Source: Paenibacillus curdlanolyticus YK9 (lineage in GTDB: Bacteria > Bacillota > Bacilli > Paenibacillales > Paenibacillaceae). Taken from it: a DNA stretch of 50,000 bases. Positions 23,338-32,465 of the stretch are shown piece by piece. A model generated the notes under the pieces. That model was not told the origin of the DNA. It saw only the letters and a list, made by a program, of their open reading frames with translations, and made no database searches. The stretch lies in assembly GCF_000179615.1 (NCBI RefSeq), contig NZ_AEDD01000005.1, forward strand, positions 53,428 through 103,427, given 5' to 3'. Made by a program: the position numbers and the translations under genes. Each line of letters begins with the position of its first letter. The first letter of the stretch is position 1.

Positions 23338-23446
23338 TGTAAACTAATTTACACTTTCGAACTTACTGTTGCTTGTGAAGGAAGGGCTGGCTGTTTATAA
23401 TTCTTTACACCAGTCAATTATACAACATGTTGTAAATTAGTTCACG
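23338..23446. promoter_or_regulatory. Two TetR operator copies
   Basis: Site 1 (23338-23353) is TGTAAACTAATTTACA, an inverted repeat with four-base spacer. Site 2 (23431-23446) is TGTAAATTAGTTCACG, the same motif with a few changes. A separate palindrome TACAACATGTTGTA (23421-23434) overlaps site 2. All sit in the gap between the divergent TetR and efflux genes. Confidence 0.6.
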
Positions 23447-23471
23447 AAGAAACAGAAAGGATTGAAACGGA

Positions 23472-24950
23472 ATGGATACTTTATCAATTAAAAAAGGACC
23501 TCTGCTGTTTGTCATGATTCTTGGGGCATTCATTGCGGTACTGAATCAGACGATTATGAGTGTCGCTCTGCCAGAGCTCATGATCGATTTTGATATCGAA
23601 GCGTCTACAGCGCAGTGGCTGACGACCGGCTATATGCTGGTCAATGGGGTACTCATCCCGATCACTGCATTTCTTATGCAGCGGTTTACGACCCGAGAGC
23701 TGTTCCAAAGCTCGATGCTCATTTTCCTAGCGGGGACCATCGTCTCGGCAATAGCGCCGAACTTTGATATGCTGCTGGTCGGCCGCCTCGTTCAAGCTGC
23801 CGGCGCAGGTATTATTATGCCGCTGCTCATGAACGTAATCCTGACCGTCTTCCCTCCCGATAAGCGCGGAGCGGCGATGGGCATGGTTGGTTTAGCAATT
23901 ATATTCGCTCCTGCTGTCGGTCCTGCGATCGCAGGCTATGTGTTGGAGCATTATGCTTGGCGTACGCTGTTCTATGGCATGATTCCGTTTGCGGTTCTCG
24001 TCATTGGCGTGGCATGGGTGTATCTTAAAAATGTTGCCGAACGCACTTATCCCAAAATTGATATATGGAGCGTACTGATCTCCACCATCGGCTTCGGCAC
24101 GCTGCTCTACGGCTTCTCCAGCGCGGGCAGCAAAGGCTGGTCCGACGCCATCGTTATCGGATCGGTTGTCGTAGGCGCCGTCTCTTTGGCATTATTCACA
24201 TGGCGGCAGCTGGTCAGCAGCAGTCCGCTGCTTGACCTCCGGGCATTCAAGTACAGCATGTTCTCCTTAACGACGATTATCAACATCGCAGTAACGATGG
24301 TCATGTACGCCGATATGATGCTGCTTCCGCTGTATTTGCAAAACGCGCGCGGATTCACAGCATTGGAGTCCGGCATGCTCATGCTTCCCGGCGCATTGCT
24401 GATGGGCCTCATGATGCCCATCACCGGCAGGCTGTTCGACCGGTTCGGCGCAAAATGGCTGTCGGTTATCGGGATGGTCATTACGATTCTGACCACGATC
24501 GGATTCGTCAATTTGACGGACTCTACCAGCTATACGTACTTGGTACTGATGTCTACGGGACGTCGATTCGGTATGGCGATGTTCCTCATGCCAATTACGA
24601 CTGCCGGCCTGAACCAGCTTCCGGCGCGCTTGAACGCGCATGGCACGGCGATTTCCAACACGATCAAGCAGGTAGCTGGCGCAATCGGCACCTCGCTGCT
24701 CGTCACGGTCATGTCGACCCAAACGAAATCGCATCTTAAGGATATGGCTGCTTCCGGCGCATCCGGCACGAAGGAACATATGATTATGGAGGCAACGATT
24801 CAAGGAATTAACGATGCGTATCTGGTCATTATCGGAATCGGCATCGTCGGCCTAGTCCTATCGTTCTTTATCAAACGCGTAGGGCAGGCTGAAGCGGAAG
24901 CAGAAGCTGGCGCGCTTCTGGCGAAACAACCGAAGGTTAGCAAGTCCTAA
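23472..24950 (+). CDS. DHA2-family MFS efflux transporter
   Basis: A 492-residue proton antiporter with about 14 membrane helices, the length and layout of EmrB/QacA (DHA2) drug exporters. Motifs include L-N-Q-T-I-M-S-V-A-L-P (helix 1), W-L-T-T-G-Y-M-L (helix 2), G-R-L-V-Q-A-A-G-A-G (helix 4) and G-P-A-I-A-G-Y-V-L-E (motif C, helix 5). The hydrophilic tail ends in A-E-A-E-A-E-A-G-A-L-L. No HlyD/EmrA-type adaptor is encoded next to it, as expected in Gram-positives. Likely induced by release of the neighbouring TetR repressor. Substrate unknown. Confidence 0.9.
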   Translation: MDTLSIKKGPLLFVMILGAFIAVLNQTIMSVALPELMIDFDIEASTAQWLTTGYMLVNGVLIPITAFLMQRFTTRELFQSSMLIFLAGTIVSAIAPNFDMLLVGRLVQAAGAGIIMPLLMNVILTVFPPDKRGAAMGMVGLAIIFAPAVGPAIAGYVLEHYAWRTLFYGMIPFAVLVIGVAWVYLKNVAERTYPKIDIWSVLISTIGFGTLLYGFSSAGSKGWSDAIVIGSVVVGAVSLALFTWRQLVSSSPLLDLRAFKYSMFSLTTIINIAVTMVMYADMMLLPLYLQNARGFTALESGMLMLPGALLMGLMMPITGRLFDRFGAKWLSVIGMVITILTTIGFVNLTDSTSYTYLVLMSTGRRFGMAMFLMPITTAGLNQLPARLNAHGTAISNTIKQVAGAIGTSLLVTVMSTQTKSHLKDMAASGASGTKEHMIMEATIQGINDAYLVIIGIGIVGLVLSFFIKRVGQAEAEAEAGALLAKQPKVSKS

Positions 24951-25041
24951 CCGAATAACACAAAATCGGCTGTCCTAGAAGTCATTATCAAGAGACTTTG
25001 GGGCAGCCTTCATTTGTCCCAACATGCGATGCAGGACACCG

Positions 25042-25236
25042 TTGCACTTTGTACAACGAGAAAGGCAAGACTGGTCTACTCCGAAGGCTCCCATTGTAGT
25101 TCGTGCAACGAGATACGATTCCAGTAGAGACACGATGTGCTCGAAACGTAGAATACTTCTTTTCCCGTTGTACAATTTGCAATGATACCTCCTCACGTCC
25201 ACGCTCAAGTTGATTCCATTGTATGAACTGCAATGA
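25042..25236. repeat. Four imperfect TTGTA..GCAA intergenic repeats
   Basis: Within an otherwise geneless gap (24951-25411) a quasi-palindromic motif occurs four times. Copies are TTGCACTTTGTACAACGAG at 25042, TTGTAGTTCGTGCAACGAG at 25094, TTGTACAATTTGCAATGA at 25168 and TTGTATGAACTGCAATGAG at 25219. Starts are 52, 74 and 51 bases apart, and intervening sequence is not conserved. The 112-codon minus frame running through here is a by-product. The function is unknown. Confidence 0.5.
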
Positions 25237-25342
25237 GCAGGCTCCTTCACGTACCAACGCCGACTTAAATACACAACTAGACGTACCTTCCCAGTCGGTC
25301 CGCTTTCAAACATAACGCATACCGCGGCAGCGCAACAAAAAC

Positions 25343-25380
25343 AGGGGTGTCCTCAGCCACTATGGCTCTGGGACACCCCT
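25343..25380 (-). terminator. Terminator after first secreted protease
   Basis: AGGGGTGTCC and GGGACACCCCT pair, the loop adding CAG/CTC contacts. On minus the stem is followed by GTTTTTG. Confidence 0.8.
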
Positions 25381-25411
25381 TCCTAATTGCCATCAACATC
25401 GAACCGCTACA

Positions 25412-27856
25412 TCACTGATCCTTCCAACGCGCGACCGTGACGTTCACGGTTTGCGCGCCGCCTGACGTCGTCAGCGTCCGGTTGCTAATGGTAGCTCCGC
25501 TGCTGCTCACTTCCTCGCTCGCCCACGTACCCTTCGTGAACTTGTATTCAATAGATGTGCCAGCCGGCACGCTCAGCTTGATGCTGTACGTTCCGTTTGC
25601 ATTTTTGGTCAGCTTATAGTTCGCATCGCCAGGATTCCAGCCGCCAACATTAGACGCCAGATACACGCTAGCGCCAGATGGCGTATTGGATGGCACCGTC
25701 ACCACGAACGTGATGCTGTCGGGCTGAGGCGTGCCGGATGTAATGGTGCTGCCGACAATCGTGGACGTTCCGGCGGTGAACCGATAATTTTGCCCGCCGT
25801 TGTTATCCCATGTTCCGCTGCCGTTATTGAAAGCAGCCGTAAGTCCGGCGGATGCTCCCAGGTTGATCGTAATTTTGCTGTAGCCCGCGAACTCGGAATC
25901 CGCCAAGGCAACGCCCGGAGCCGTCGTCCATGACCCTCCATCCACCTGATAATGAATGTATGGCGTGGAGAAGCCTCGTTTGTAATAAATCGTTGCCGAT
26001 TGAGCAGCCGAATTCGTCGTCGCCGTTATGGAGCCGCTCATCCCCGATAGGTTACCCGCCGTATCGACAGCCTTGACGGTAAACGCATATGCCGTCGCTT
26101 CACTCAACCCGCTGACGGTATAGCTCGCAGTTGCGGACGTGCCAACCTTGACGTTATCGCGGTAGACCTCATATCCCGCCACGTTCAAGTTATCCGTAGA
26201 TGGCGTCCACGACAAGCTGATGCTCGTATTCGTCTTGCCCGTCACCGCAAGCCCAGTCGGCACGGTCGGTGCGTCATGATCAAGCGAGATTTGATACTCA
26301 TTCCATAACGTATTCACATCGGCTCCCGCCAACGCCGAGAATACGCTCGTCGTCCATGTCGCGCCGTCGAATGAGGACAGGCTCGCGTTAATATCACGCA
26401 GGAAGCCATGATGCTTATGCTCGTCGATCCAACGAATGAAATTGCCCGTCTTGCCGTAGCCGTCCTGCCATGTTCCGCCCACCGGCTCGCTATACCGATC
26501 GTGATAGCCGACCTCGAATCGGACGGCATCCGCTATGCCCTCGACCATATAGCCCGGTGCAGCTCCATTATCGTTATCCTGATAAACATGCGTCAATTCG
26601 TGATACAGGATGCCGATTATTTCGTCGCGAATGGGCTTGCCCCCGTTGTAGACATTGATCAGATGCTGCGAGCTGATAAATACATCGGACTCGCTGCGCG
26701 TGCCGCCAGCGTAAGCGACGCCTTCTGCATCCTCAACTCGGATGTGAATGACCTTAGGCCCGAACTGCGCATCGCCGGGATTCGCATAGAAGAGCGCGTT
26801 GATTTTGCGTACAATAGCCGTCACTTCCTGTTCCGCATCCGGGAACGCTTGATTGATCAGGGCGCCCTTGTAGGTCGTATCCGAATTGTGGTAATCAATC
26901 ACTGGCGCGATTTCATGCCACATATCCTCCTTATAGGAGAATTCAATCTCGCCAATCTGCAAAATGCTGCCGCTATGATTCGTAAAATTAAATTGATAAT
27001 AGCGGTAAGCCGCTGGATTGCTGCTGATGGCGTAGTCGTTCCGCTGATGGCGGCGGTTGAAATTTTCATCGCTCCTGCTATCAATGGCCGTCCAGGAGGC
27101 ACCATCGTTGGAGCCTTGCAGCGTCCAGCTTTTCGGGTCGCGCTCGCTAGCGTCATTCGCCGCCGTTATCGCATAGCCGTCCAGCGTAATGGTTTGTCCA
27201 AAATCAAATCGAACGAAGCCGCTGCTCTGGGAGGTCAGCCACTTGGTCGTGCTTGTGCCATCGTAGATTTGCGCTACGCCTTCATTAGGCGCGTTCTCGC
27301 CGCTTGCCGTAATCGTCGGCGTCAAAGGCGCATACGATTTCGACGCCCCGTCGAATAACTCGATCTCTGCAAGCTGCAAAATCGAGCCGCTATGATTAAC
27401 GAATTCGAACCGGTAGTAGCTGTAAAGGCTCGTGTTCGGGATCGCATATGTCTTAACCTCGTAACGAGCGTTGAAGGTTTGATTTTGCTGCGTATCCACC
27501 AGCGTCCAGTTCGTGCCGTCATTCGAGCCCTTTACCGTCCAACTGGCCGGATCGCGCTCAGGCGAATCGTTGGCAGAACGGATCGTATATTTATTGACCG
27601 CGTATTGGCTGTTCCCGCCGAATTGATATTGAATCCAAGCCGTGCTATTGAATACGAGCCATTTGGTCAAATCATTGCTGTCAAACGCATTGCCTTTACT
27701 CTCGTCAGCGGGGCTGTTCCCATCACTGACCGTAACTATCCCGCCCTCCGACCGGTCGATCGGATATGTCCCTGCCGCCTCGGAAACGCCTTGCCCTGCC
27801 AAGAATAAACTTGCAAATACAGCTATAGCGATCAATACACCATACAGTCTTTTCAT
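25412..27856 (-). CDS. Secreted discoidin/BSP-peptidase/starch-binding protein
   Basis: An 814-residue exported protein. Signal peptide 1-28. Two F5/8 type C domains (about 30-170 and 175-307) each keep S-W-T-x-x-G-S-N-D-G-x-x-W-T and Y-R-x-x-x-N-H-S-G-S-I-L-Q-x-x-E-I-E. A basic secretory protein domain (about 312-525) has the zinc motif H-E-L-T-H (419-423) and G-I-A-D-A-V-R. Fn3 follows (about 529-616), then a CBM25-like module (A-T-I-Y-Y-K-R-G-F, about 620-705) and a CBM20/48-like starch-binding end (about 714-812). It probably acts on surface or environmental protein-polysaccharide material. An extended minus-10 promoter (TGGTATAAT, 27979-27987) is shared in form with the paralogue. Paralogue at 29696 has the same length. 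Protease activity is inferred from the family. Confidence 0.88.
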   Translation of the reverse strand: MKRLYGVLIAIAVFASLFLAGQGVSEAAGTYPIDRSEGGIVTVSDGNSPADESKGNAFDSNDLTKWLVFNSTAWIQYQFGGNSQYAVNKYTIRSANDSPERDPASWTVKGSNDGTNWTLVDTQQNQTFNARYEVKTYAIPNTSLYSYYRFEFVNHSGSILQLAEIELFDGASKSYAPLTPTITASGENAPNEGVAQIYDGTSTTKWLTSQSSGFVRFDFGQTITLDGYAITAANDASERDPKSWTLQGSNDGASWTAIDSRSDENFNRRHQRNDYAISSNPAAYRYYQFNFTNHSGSILQIGEIEFSYKEDMWHEIAPVIDYHNSDTTYKGALINQAFPDAEQEVTAIVRKINALFYANPGDAQFGPKVIHIRVEDAEGVAYAGGTRSESDVFISSQHLINVYNGGKPIRDEIIGILYHELTHVYQDNDNGAAPGYMVEGIADAVRFEVGYHDRYSEPVGGTWQDGYGKTGNFIRWIDEHKHHGFLRDINASLSSFDGATWTTSVFSALAGADVNTLWNEYQISLDHDAPTVPTGLAVTGKTNTSISLSWTPSTDNLNVAGYEVYRDNVKVGTSATASYTVSGLSEATAYAFTVKAVDTAGNLSGMSGSITATTNSAAQSATIYYKRGFSTPYIHYQVDGGSWTTAPGVALADSEFAGYSKITINLGASAGLTAAFNNGSGTWDNNGGQNYRFTAGTSTIVGSTITSGTPQPDSITFVVTVPSNTPSGASVYLASNVGGWNPGDANYKLTKNANGTYSIKLSVPAGTSIEYKFTKGTWASEEVSSSGATISNRTLTTSGGAQTVNVTVARWKDQ

Positions 27857-27978
27857 TGCGATTTCTCTCCCGTTTTTTTATTTTGATCTCTCTCTAAACT
27901 CTCGCTGGCTGGCCAGCAAATAAATGATGTTCCCTCCCTCATCAATAAAAATGGATTTTATTTCCTTTTGGAAGTCCT

Positions 27979-27987
27979 ATTATACCA
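27979..27987 (-). promoter_or_regulatory. Extended minus-10 promoter of 25412 gene
   Basis: On minus, GTTGGTATAAT gives a perfect TATAAT with upstream TGG, about 120 bases before the start. The paralogue at 29696 has the same GTTGGTATAAT at the same distance (32260-32268). The rest of the 291-base gap to the lipoprotein gene shows nothing else. Confidence 0.55.
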
Positions 27988-28147
27988 ACCGAATTTAAAA
28001 ACAACTTAAAGTTTTACATTTTTGATTCTTCCGGCCTCCTCTCCAGATTTTTATGCCTACTTCCCGCGGCCCCGCATATAGTTAAGGTGAACATGCCTCA
28101 TCCGCTGTGACCCTGCGTTAGCATCTCGATTAAAGGAGCGCTCTGCT

Positions 28148-29602
28148 GTGAAAAAACTTATCGTTTGCGGTTTGTTATGCGCGCTGCTGCTGTTAACAGC
28201 CTCTTGCTCCTCGTCATCCCCGGCTTCGGACCCACCGACTGCGGCTCCGAAGCCCGACACGACGAATAGCCCCTCTACTAGTCCGCCCGCTAACCCGGTA
28301 CCCAACACGACAGCACCTGATCCTGATCCCAAGCCTGCGCCCGCTTCTCCCCCGGCCTCTGCATCGCCCTACGTATTCGAGTACCCAGACGCGGTACGCG
28401 GTATTTACGTGACGGGATGGTCCGCCGGCGGCGAGAAAATGAAGACCCTGCTGAAGCTCTTAGACGATACTGAGCTGAATGCCATGGTTATCGACATCAA
28501 GGATGATGACGGCTACATCACCTTTAAACCGGAAGGCAGTCTTGCGGAATTCGGGCAGCCTTACATACGCGATCCGAAGGCGCTGATGAAAACGCTGGAA
28601 GCGCACCGCATTTATCCGATTGCCCGGATCGTTGCCTTTAAAGATACGGTCCTTGCCAAGAAGCGGCCAGAGCTGTCCTATGTGCTCAACGGAAAAGTGT
28701 GGCGAAACGGCAATGGCGACGGCTTTATTAATCCGTTCCTGAAGTCGAACTGGCAGCATAACGTGGATGCGGCGATCCTCGCTGCCAAGCTTGGGTTTCA
28801 AGAGATTCAGTTCGATTATGTCCGGTTTCCCGAAGGGTTCGAACGGAAGGATAAAGTGCTGGCGTACTCGATGGGCGAATACAAAGACAAGAAACCGACT
28901 AAGTTCATCGAGCAGGAAAAGGCGTATGCCCAAGCGACCGCCGCCTACCAAGCAGGGCTCGCTCCCCTGCAAGCCGTTTACGCTTCAGCAACGGCAGCGT
29001 ATAGCAGCAATAACAACGACCTCAACAAAAAAGCGCTCAATGACGCCCAGAAGGCGCTTAGCACATACAAGAAAACCGAGCCAGCGAAGCCGGACTTCAG
29101 CGAAAAAGCGCGCTTCACACAGCTGCGCGTCGATGCCATAACGGACTTCGTACAATTTGCGCGGGAGCAATTAAAGCCTTACGGGGTCAAAGTATCGGTC
29201 GATATATTCGGCTATTCCGCCACGCTGCCTGAGGCACCGGGCATCGGACAGAACTTCAGCCGCATTTCGGCAAATGTCGATGTCATCTCTTCGATGATCT
29301 ATCCGAGCCACTGGAGCGATGGCTACTTCGGCATTAAGCATCCTGACATTGAGCCTTATCGCCTCGTAACGGAATACGCCAAGCGGGAGAAAGAAAAGCT
29401 TGATGCCCTCCCCAAACCGCCTATATCGCGGCCATGGATTCAAGATTTCACCGCATCTTGGCTGGCGAAGGGCAGCTACATCCATTATGGCAAAGCGGAA
29501 GTAGATGCGCAGATAAAGGCACTCAAAGATGCCGGTATCGGTGAATACCTCATTTGGAATGCCAATAATAGGTACACTGCGAAAGTAAATTATACGCCTT
29601 AA
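28148..29602 (+). CDS. DUF4015 glycosidase-like lipoprotein
   Basis: A 484-residue exported lipoprotein. Lipobox L-T-A-S-C makes Cys20 the lipidated residue. It is followed by a Pro/Thr/Ser-rich linker to about 75. The rest is a DUF4015 putative glycoside hydrolase barrel: V-R-G-I-Y-V-T-G-W, N-A-M-V-I-D-I-K-D-D-D-G, A-R-I-V-A-F-K-D, F-D-Y-V-R-F-P-E-G, V-S-V-D-I-F-G and S-M-I-Y-P-S-H-W. An insertion of about 90 residues, Ala/Gln/Lys-rich and probably helical (about 245-330), splits the barrel and is absent from the paralogue at 48139. GTG start behind AAAGGAG. Flanked on both sides by the secreted-protease paralogues. Substrate unproven. Confidence 0.85.
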   Translation: MKKLIVCGLLCALLLLTASCSSSSPASDPPTAAPKPDTTNSPSTSPPANPVPNTTAPDPDPKPAPASPPASASPYVFEYPDAVRGIYVTGWSAGGEKMKTLLKLLDDTELNAMVIDIKDDDGYITFKPEGSLAEFGQPYIRDPKALMKTLEAHRIYPIARIVAFKDTVLAKKRPELSYVLNGKVWRNGNGDGFINPFLKSNWQHNVDAAILAAKLGFQEIQFDYVRFPEGFERKDKVLAYSMGEYKDKKPTKFIEQEKAYAQATAAYQAGLAPLQAVYASATAAYSSNNNDLNKKALNDAQKALSTYKKTEPAKPDFSEKARFTQLRVDAITDFVQFAREQLKPYGVKVSVDIFGYSATLPEAPGIGQNFSRISANVDVISSMIYPSHWSDGYFGIKHPDIEPYRLVTEYAKREKEKLDALPKPPISRPWIQDFTASWLAKGSYIHYGKAEVDAQIKALKDAGIGEYLIWNANNRYTAKVNYTP

Positions 29603-29661
29603 TGGGGATGACATATCCCTCGACTACTAGTCGTTTCACCATGAATAACGGGGGACAAAAG

Positions 29662-29683
29662 AGTCGCAGGAATTCCTGCGACT
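29662..29683. terminator. Terminator between convergent genes
   Basis: AGTCGCAGGAATTCCTGCGACT is a perfect 22-base palindrome, preceded by AAAAG and followed by TTTCC, so it can serve both the lipoprotein gene and the secreted-protease gene that ends at 29696. Confidence 0.7.
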
Positions 29684-29695
29684 TTCCTCACTTGA

Positions 29696-32140
29696 TTACT
29701 GGTCCTTCCAGCGTGCGACTGTAACGTTGACGGTCTGCGCTCCGCCTGACGTCGTCAGCGTTCGGTTGCCGATTGCGGCCCCGCTGCTGCTCACTTCCTC
29801 GTTCGCCCACGTTCCTTTCGTGAACTTATATTCGATATAGGTTCCTGCAGGCACGCTCAAGGTGATGCTGTATGTGCCGTTCGCATTTTTGGTCAGCTTG
29901 TAATTCGTATCCCCCGGATTCCAGCTGCCAAGATTAGAGCTCAGATAGATGCTGGCATTGGATGGCGTATTGGACGGCACCGTCACTACGAACGTGACGC
30001 TGTCGGGCTTAGGCATGCCGGAAGTAACCGTACCGCCGACAACCGTGGACGTTCCGGCCGCGAACCGATAATTTTGCCCGCCGTTGCTATCCCATGTTCC
30101 GCTGCCGTTATTGAATGCGGCCGTAAGTCCGGCTGCTGAGCCTAAGTTGATCGTGATTTTGCTATAGCCTGCGATCTCGGAATCGGCCATCAAGACCCCT
30201 GGCGCGGTCGTCCAGGAACCACCATCCACTTGATAATGAATATAGGGGGTGGAGAAGCCCCGCTTGTAATAAATCGTGGCCGATTGAGCAGCTGCATTCG
30301 TCGTCGCCGTAATGGAACCGCTCATGCCCGATACGTTCCCTGCCGTGTCGACGGCTTTAACGAAGAACGTGTAGGCCGTTGCCTCGCTTAGCCCACTGAC
30401 CGTATAGCTCGCAGATGAAGCTGTGCCAACCTTCACGTTATCGCGATAGACATCGTAACCGGCTACATTTAAGTTATCCGTAGATGGCGTCCACGACAAA
30501 CTGATGCTCGAAGTCGTCTTACCCGCTACCGCAAGCCCGGTCGGTACAGTCGGCGCATCATGATCCAGCGAGATTTGATACTCATTCCACAACGTGTTCA
30601 CATCAGCTCCCGCCAACGCCGAGAATACGCTCGTCGTCCAAGTCGATCCGTCGAACGAGGACAAGCTTGCATTAATATCCCGCAGGAAACCAGGGCGCTT
30701 GTGCTCGTCGATCCAGCGAATGAAATTCCCTGTCGTGCCGTAACTGCCCTGCCATGTTCCGCCTACCGGATGACTATATCGGTCGTGATAGCCGACTTCG
30801 AACCGAACGGCATCCGCTATGCCTTCAATCATATAGCCCGGCGCGGCTCCATTATCGTTTTCCTGATACACATGTGTAAGTTCATGGTACAGGATGCCGA
30901 TGATTTCCTCGCGAAGCGACTTGCCGCTATTGTATACATTGAAAAGATGCTGCGAGCTGATAAAAATATCGGATTCGCTGCGGCTGCCTCCAGCGGAAGC
31001 GACGCCATCCGCATCCTCTATCCGGATGTGGATGACCTTAGGTCCGAACAGCGCATCTCCGGGATTCGCATAGAAGATCGCGTTAATTTTCCGAACGATG
31101 GCCGTTACTTCTGTTTCCGCATCCGAGAAGGCTTGATTGATCAAGGTGCCTTTGTAGGTCGTATCAAAATTGTGATAATCGATAACTGGCGCGATCTCAT
31201 GCCACATGTCATCCTTATAGGAAAATTCAATCTCTCCAACCTGTAAAATGTTACCGCTATGGTTCGTAAAATTGAATTGATAATAGCGGTATGCCGCTGG
31301 ATTGCTACTTACCGCGTAATCTTTCCGCTGGTGGCGGTTGTTGAAATTCTCATCACTTCTGCTGTCGATGGTCGTCCAGGAGACGCCATCGTTGGAAGCT
31401 TGCAGCGTCCAGTTTTTCGGGTCGCGCTCGCTGGCGTCATTGGCCGCCGTTATCGAATAGCTCTCCAGCGCAATCGTTTGCACAAAATCGAAACGGACGT
31501 ACCCGCTGCTCTGCGACGTCAACCATTTGGTCGTGCTCGTACCATCGTAGATTTGCGCCACGCCCTCGTTAGGCGCATTCTCTCCGCTTGCCGTAATCGT
31601 CGGTGTCAAGGGTGCGTACGATTTCGAAGCGCCATCGAACAGCTCGATTTCCGCAAGCTGCAAAATGGTGCCACTGTGGTTGTTAAATTCGAAGCGATAG
31701 TAGTTATAGAGCGTCGTGTTAGAGAACTGGTAAGTCTTAACTTCATAACGATTGGTGAAAGTTTGATTTTGCTGCGTATCCAACAGCGTCCAGCTCGTGC
31801 CATCGTTCGATCCCTTCAGCGTCCAGCTAGCCGGATCACGCTCGGGATAATCTTCGGCGGAGCGAATTGTGTATTGGTTGATAGCGTACTTGTCGCTTCC
31901 GGCGAATTGATATTGAATCCACCCCGTATTGTTAAATATGAGCCATTTGGTCAAATTATTGCTGTCGAAGGCACTGCTCTTGCCCTGGTTAGCAGGGCTG
32001 TTCTCGTTGCTGACCGTTACTGTCCCGCCTTCCGACCGATCGATCGGATATACGCCTGCTGCCTGCGAAATGCCTTGTCCCACAAAGAACAAACTTGCAA
32101 ATACGGCAATTGTAATTAGTACACCATACAGTTTTTTCAT
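29696..32140 (-). CDS. Secreted discoidin/BSP-peptidase/starch-binding protein, paralogue
   Basis: An 814-residue paralogue of the gene at 25412, with the same domain order: signal peptide, two F5/8 type C domains, BSP peptidase with H-E-L-T-H, Fn3, CBM25-like and CBM20/48-like ends. Length is identical and only scattered residues differ, for example D-K-Y-A-I-N-Q-Y here against S-Q-Y-A-V-N-K-Y. Most changes are conservative; both keep the zinc motif, so both appear functional. The upstream GTTGGTATAAT (32260-32268) is also shared. The lipoprotein gene between the copies is on the other strand, so this is not a simple head-to-tail tandem of one gene. Nothing suggests loss of function. Confidence 0.88.
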   Translation of the reverse strand: MKKLYGVLITIAVFASLFFVGQGISQAAGVYPIDRSEGGTVTVSNENSPANQGKSSAFDSNNLTKWLIFNNTGWIQYQFAGSDKYAINQYTIRSAEDYPERDPASWTLKGSNDGTSWTLLDTQQNQTFTNRYEVKTYQFSNTTLYNYYRFEFNNHSGTILQLAEIELFDGASKSYAPLTPTITASGENAPNEGVAQIYDGTSTTKWLTSQSSGYVRFDFVQTIALESYSITAANDASERDPKNWTLQASNDGVSWTTIDSRSDENFNNRHQRKDYAVSSNPAAYRYYQFNFTNHSGNILQVGEIEFSYKDDMWHEIAPVIDYHNFDTTYKGTLINQAFSDAETEVTAIVRKINAIFYANPGDALFGPKVIHIRIEDADGVASAGGSRSESDIFISSQHLFNVYNSGKSLREEIIGILYHELTHVYQENDNGAAPGYMIEGIADAVRFEVGYHDRYSHPVGGTWQGSYGTTGNFIRWIDEHKRPGFLRDINASLSSFDGSTWTTSVFSALAGADVNTLWNEYQISLDHDAPTVPTGLAVAGKTTSSISLSWTPSTDNLNVAGYDVYRDNVKVGTASSASYTVSGLSEATAYTFFVKAVDTAGNVSGMSGSITATTNAAAQSATIYYKRGFSTPYIHYQVDGGSWTTAPGVLMADSEIAGYSKITINLGSAAGLTAAFNNGSGTWDSNGGQNYRFAAGTSTVVGGTVTSGMPKPDSVTFVVTVPSNTPSNASIYLSSNLGSWNPGDTNYKLTKNANGTYSITLSVPAGTYIEYKFTKGTWANEEVSSSGAAIGNRTLTTSGGAQTVNVTVARWKDQ

Positions 32141-32465
32141 TGCGATCTCTCTCCCGTTTTTGTTTTTTTATCTCTCTTTGGATAACTCCGACTTGCCGGC
32201 GAACTAATCACATTCCCTCCTCTGACTAAAAATTGGTTTAAATTACCTGTTGCGATCTCATTATACCAACACAAGGGTATAAATAAATTAAAAATTCACA
32301 CTTTTTATAGCAAAATACTACTGTATTTAACCACTCCTTCGCGTTTAAACAAAAAAAAGCGCCCGGAAACGCCAGAAGACGTTCAGCGCAAAACGCAGCA
32401 TGTGTTTAATAAGGGGATCGGTCACAGCAGCGCATTTCGTGCCGGCAGCAGGTCCCTTCTTCCCC
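32141..32465. other. Gap before AraC gene
   Basis: Contains the conserved extended minus-10 of the 29696 gene (TGGTATAAT, 32260-32268, minus) and, at 32351-32389, a moderate hairpin (GCGC..AACG/CGTT..GCGC) followed on minus by eight T. That hairpin is a plausible terminator of the AraC gene. No coding seen. Confidence 0.5.

Noticed and set aside
25042-25236. CRISPR array
   Set aside because: Only four units, imperfectly conserved, spacings uneven (51-74), and no cas genes nearby.
26408-27358. Plus-strand open frame inside the secreted protease gene
   Set aside because: Shadow caused by codon bias of the minus-strand gene; the same occurs at the same position in its paralogue.
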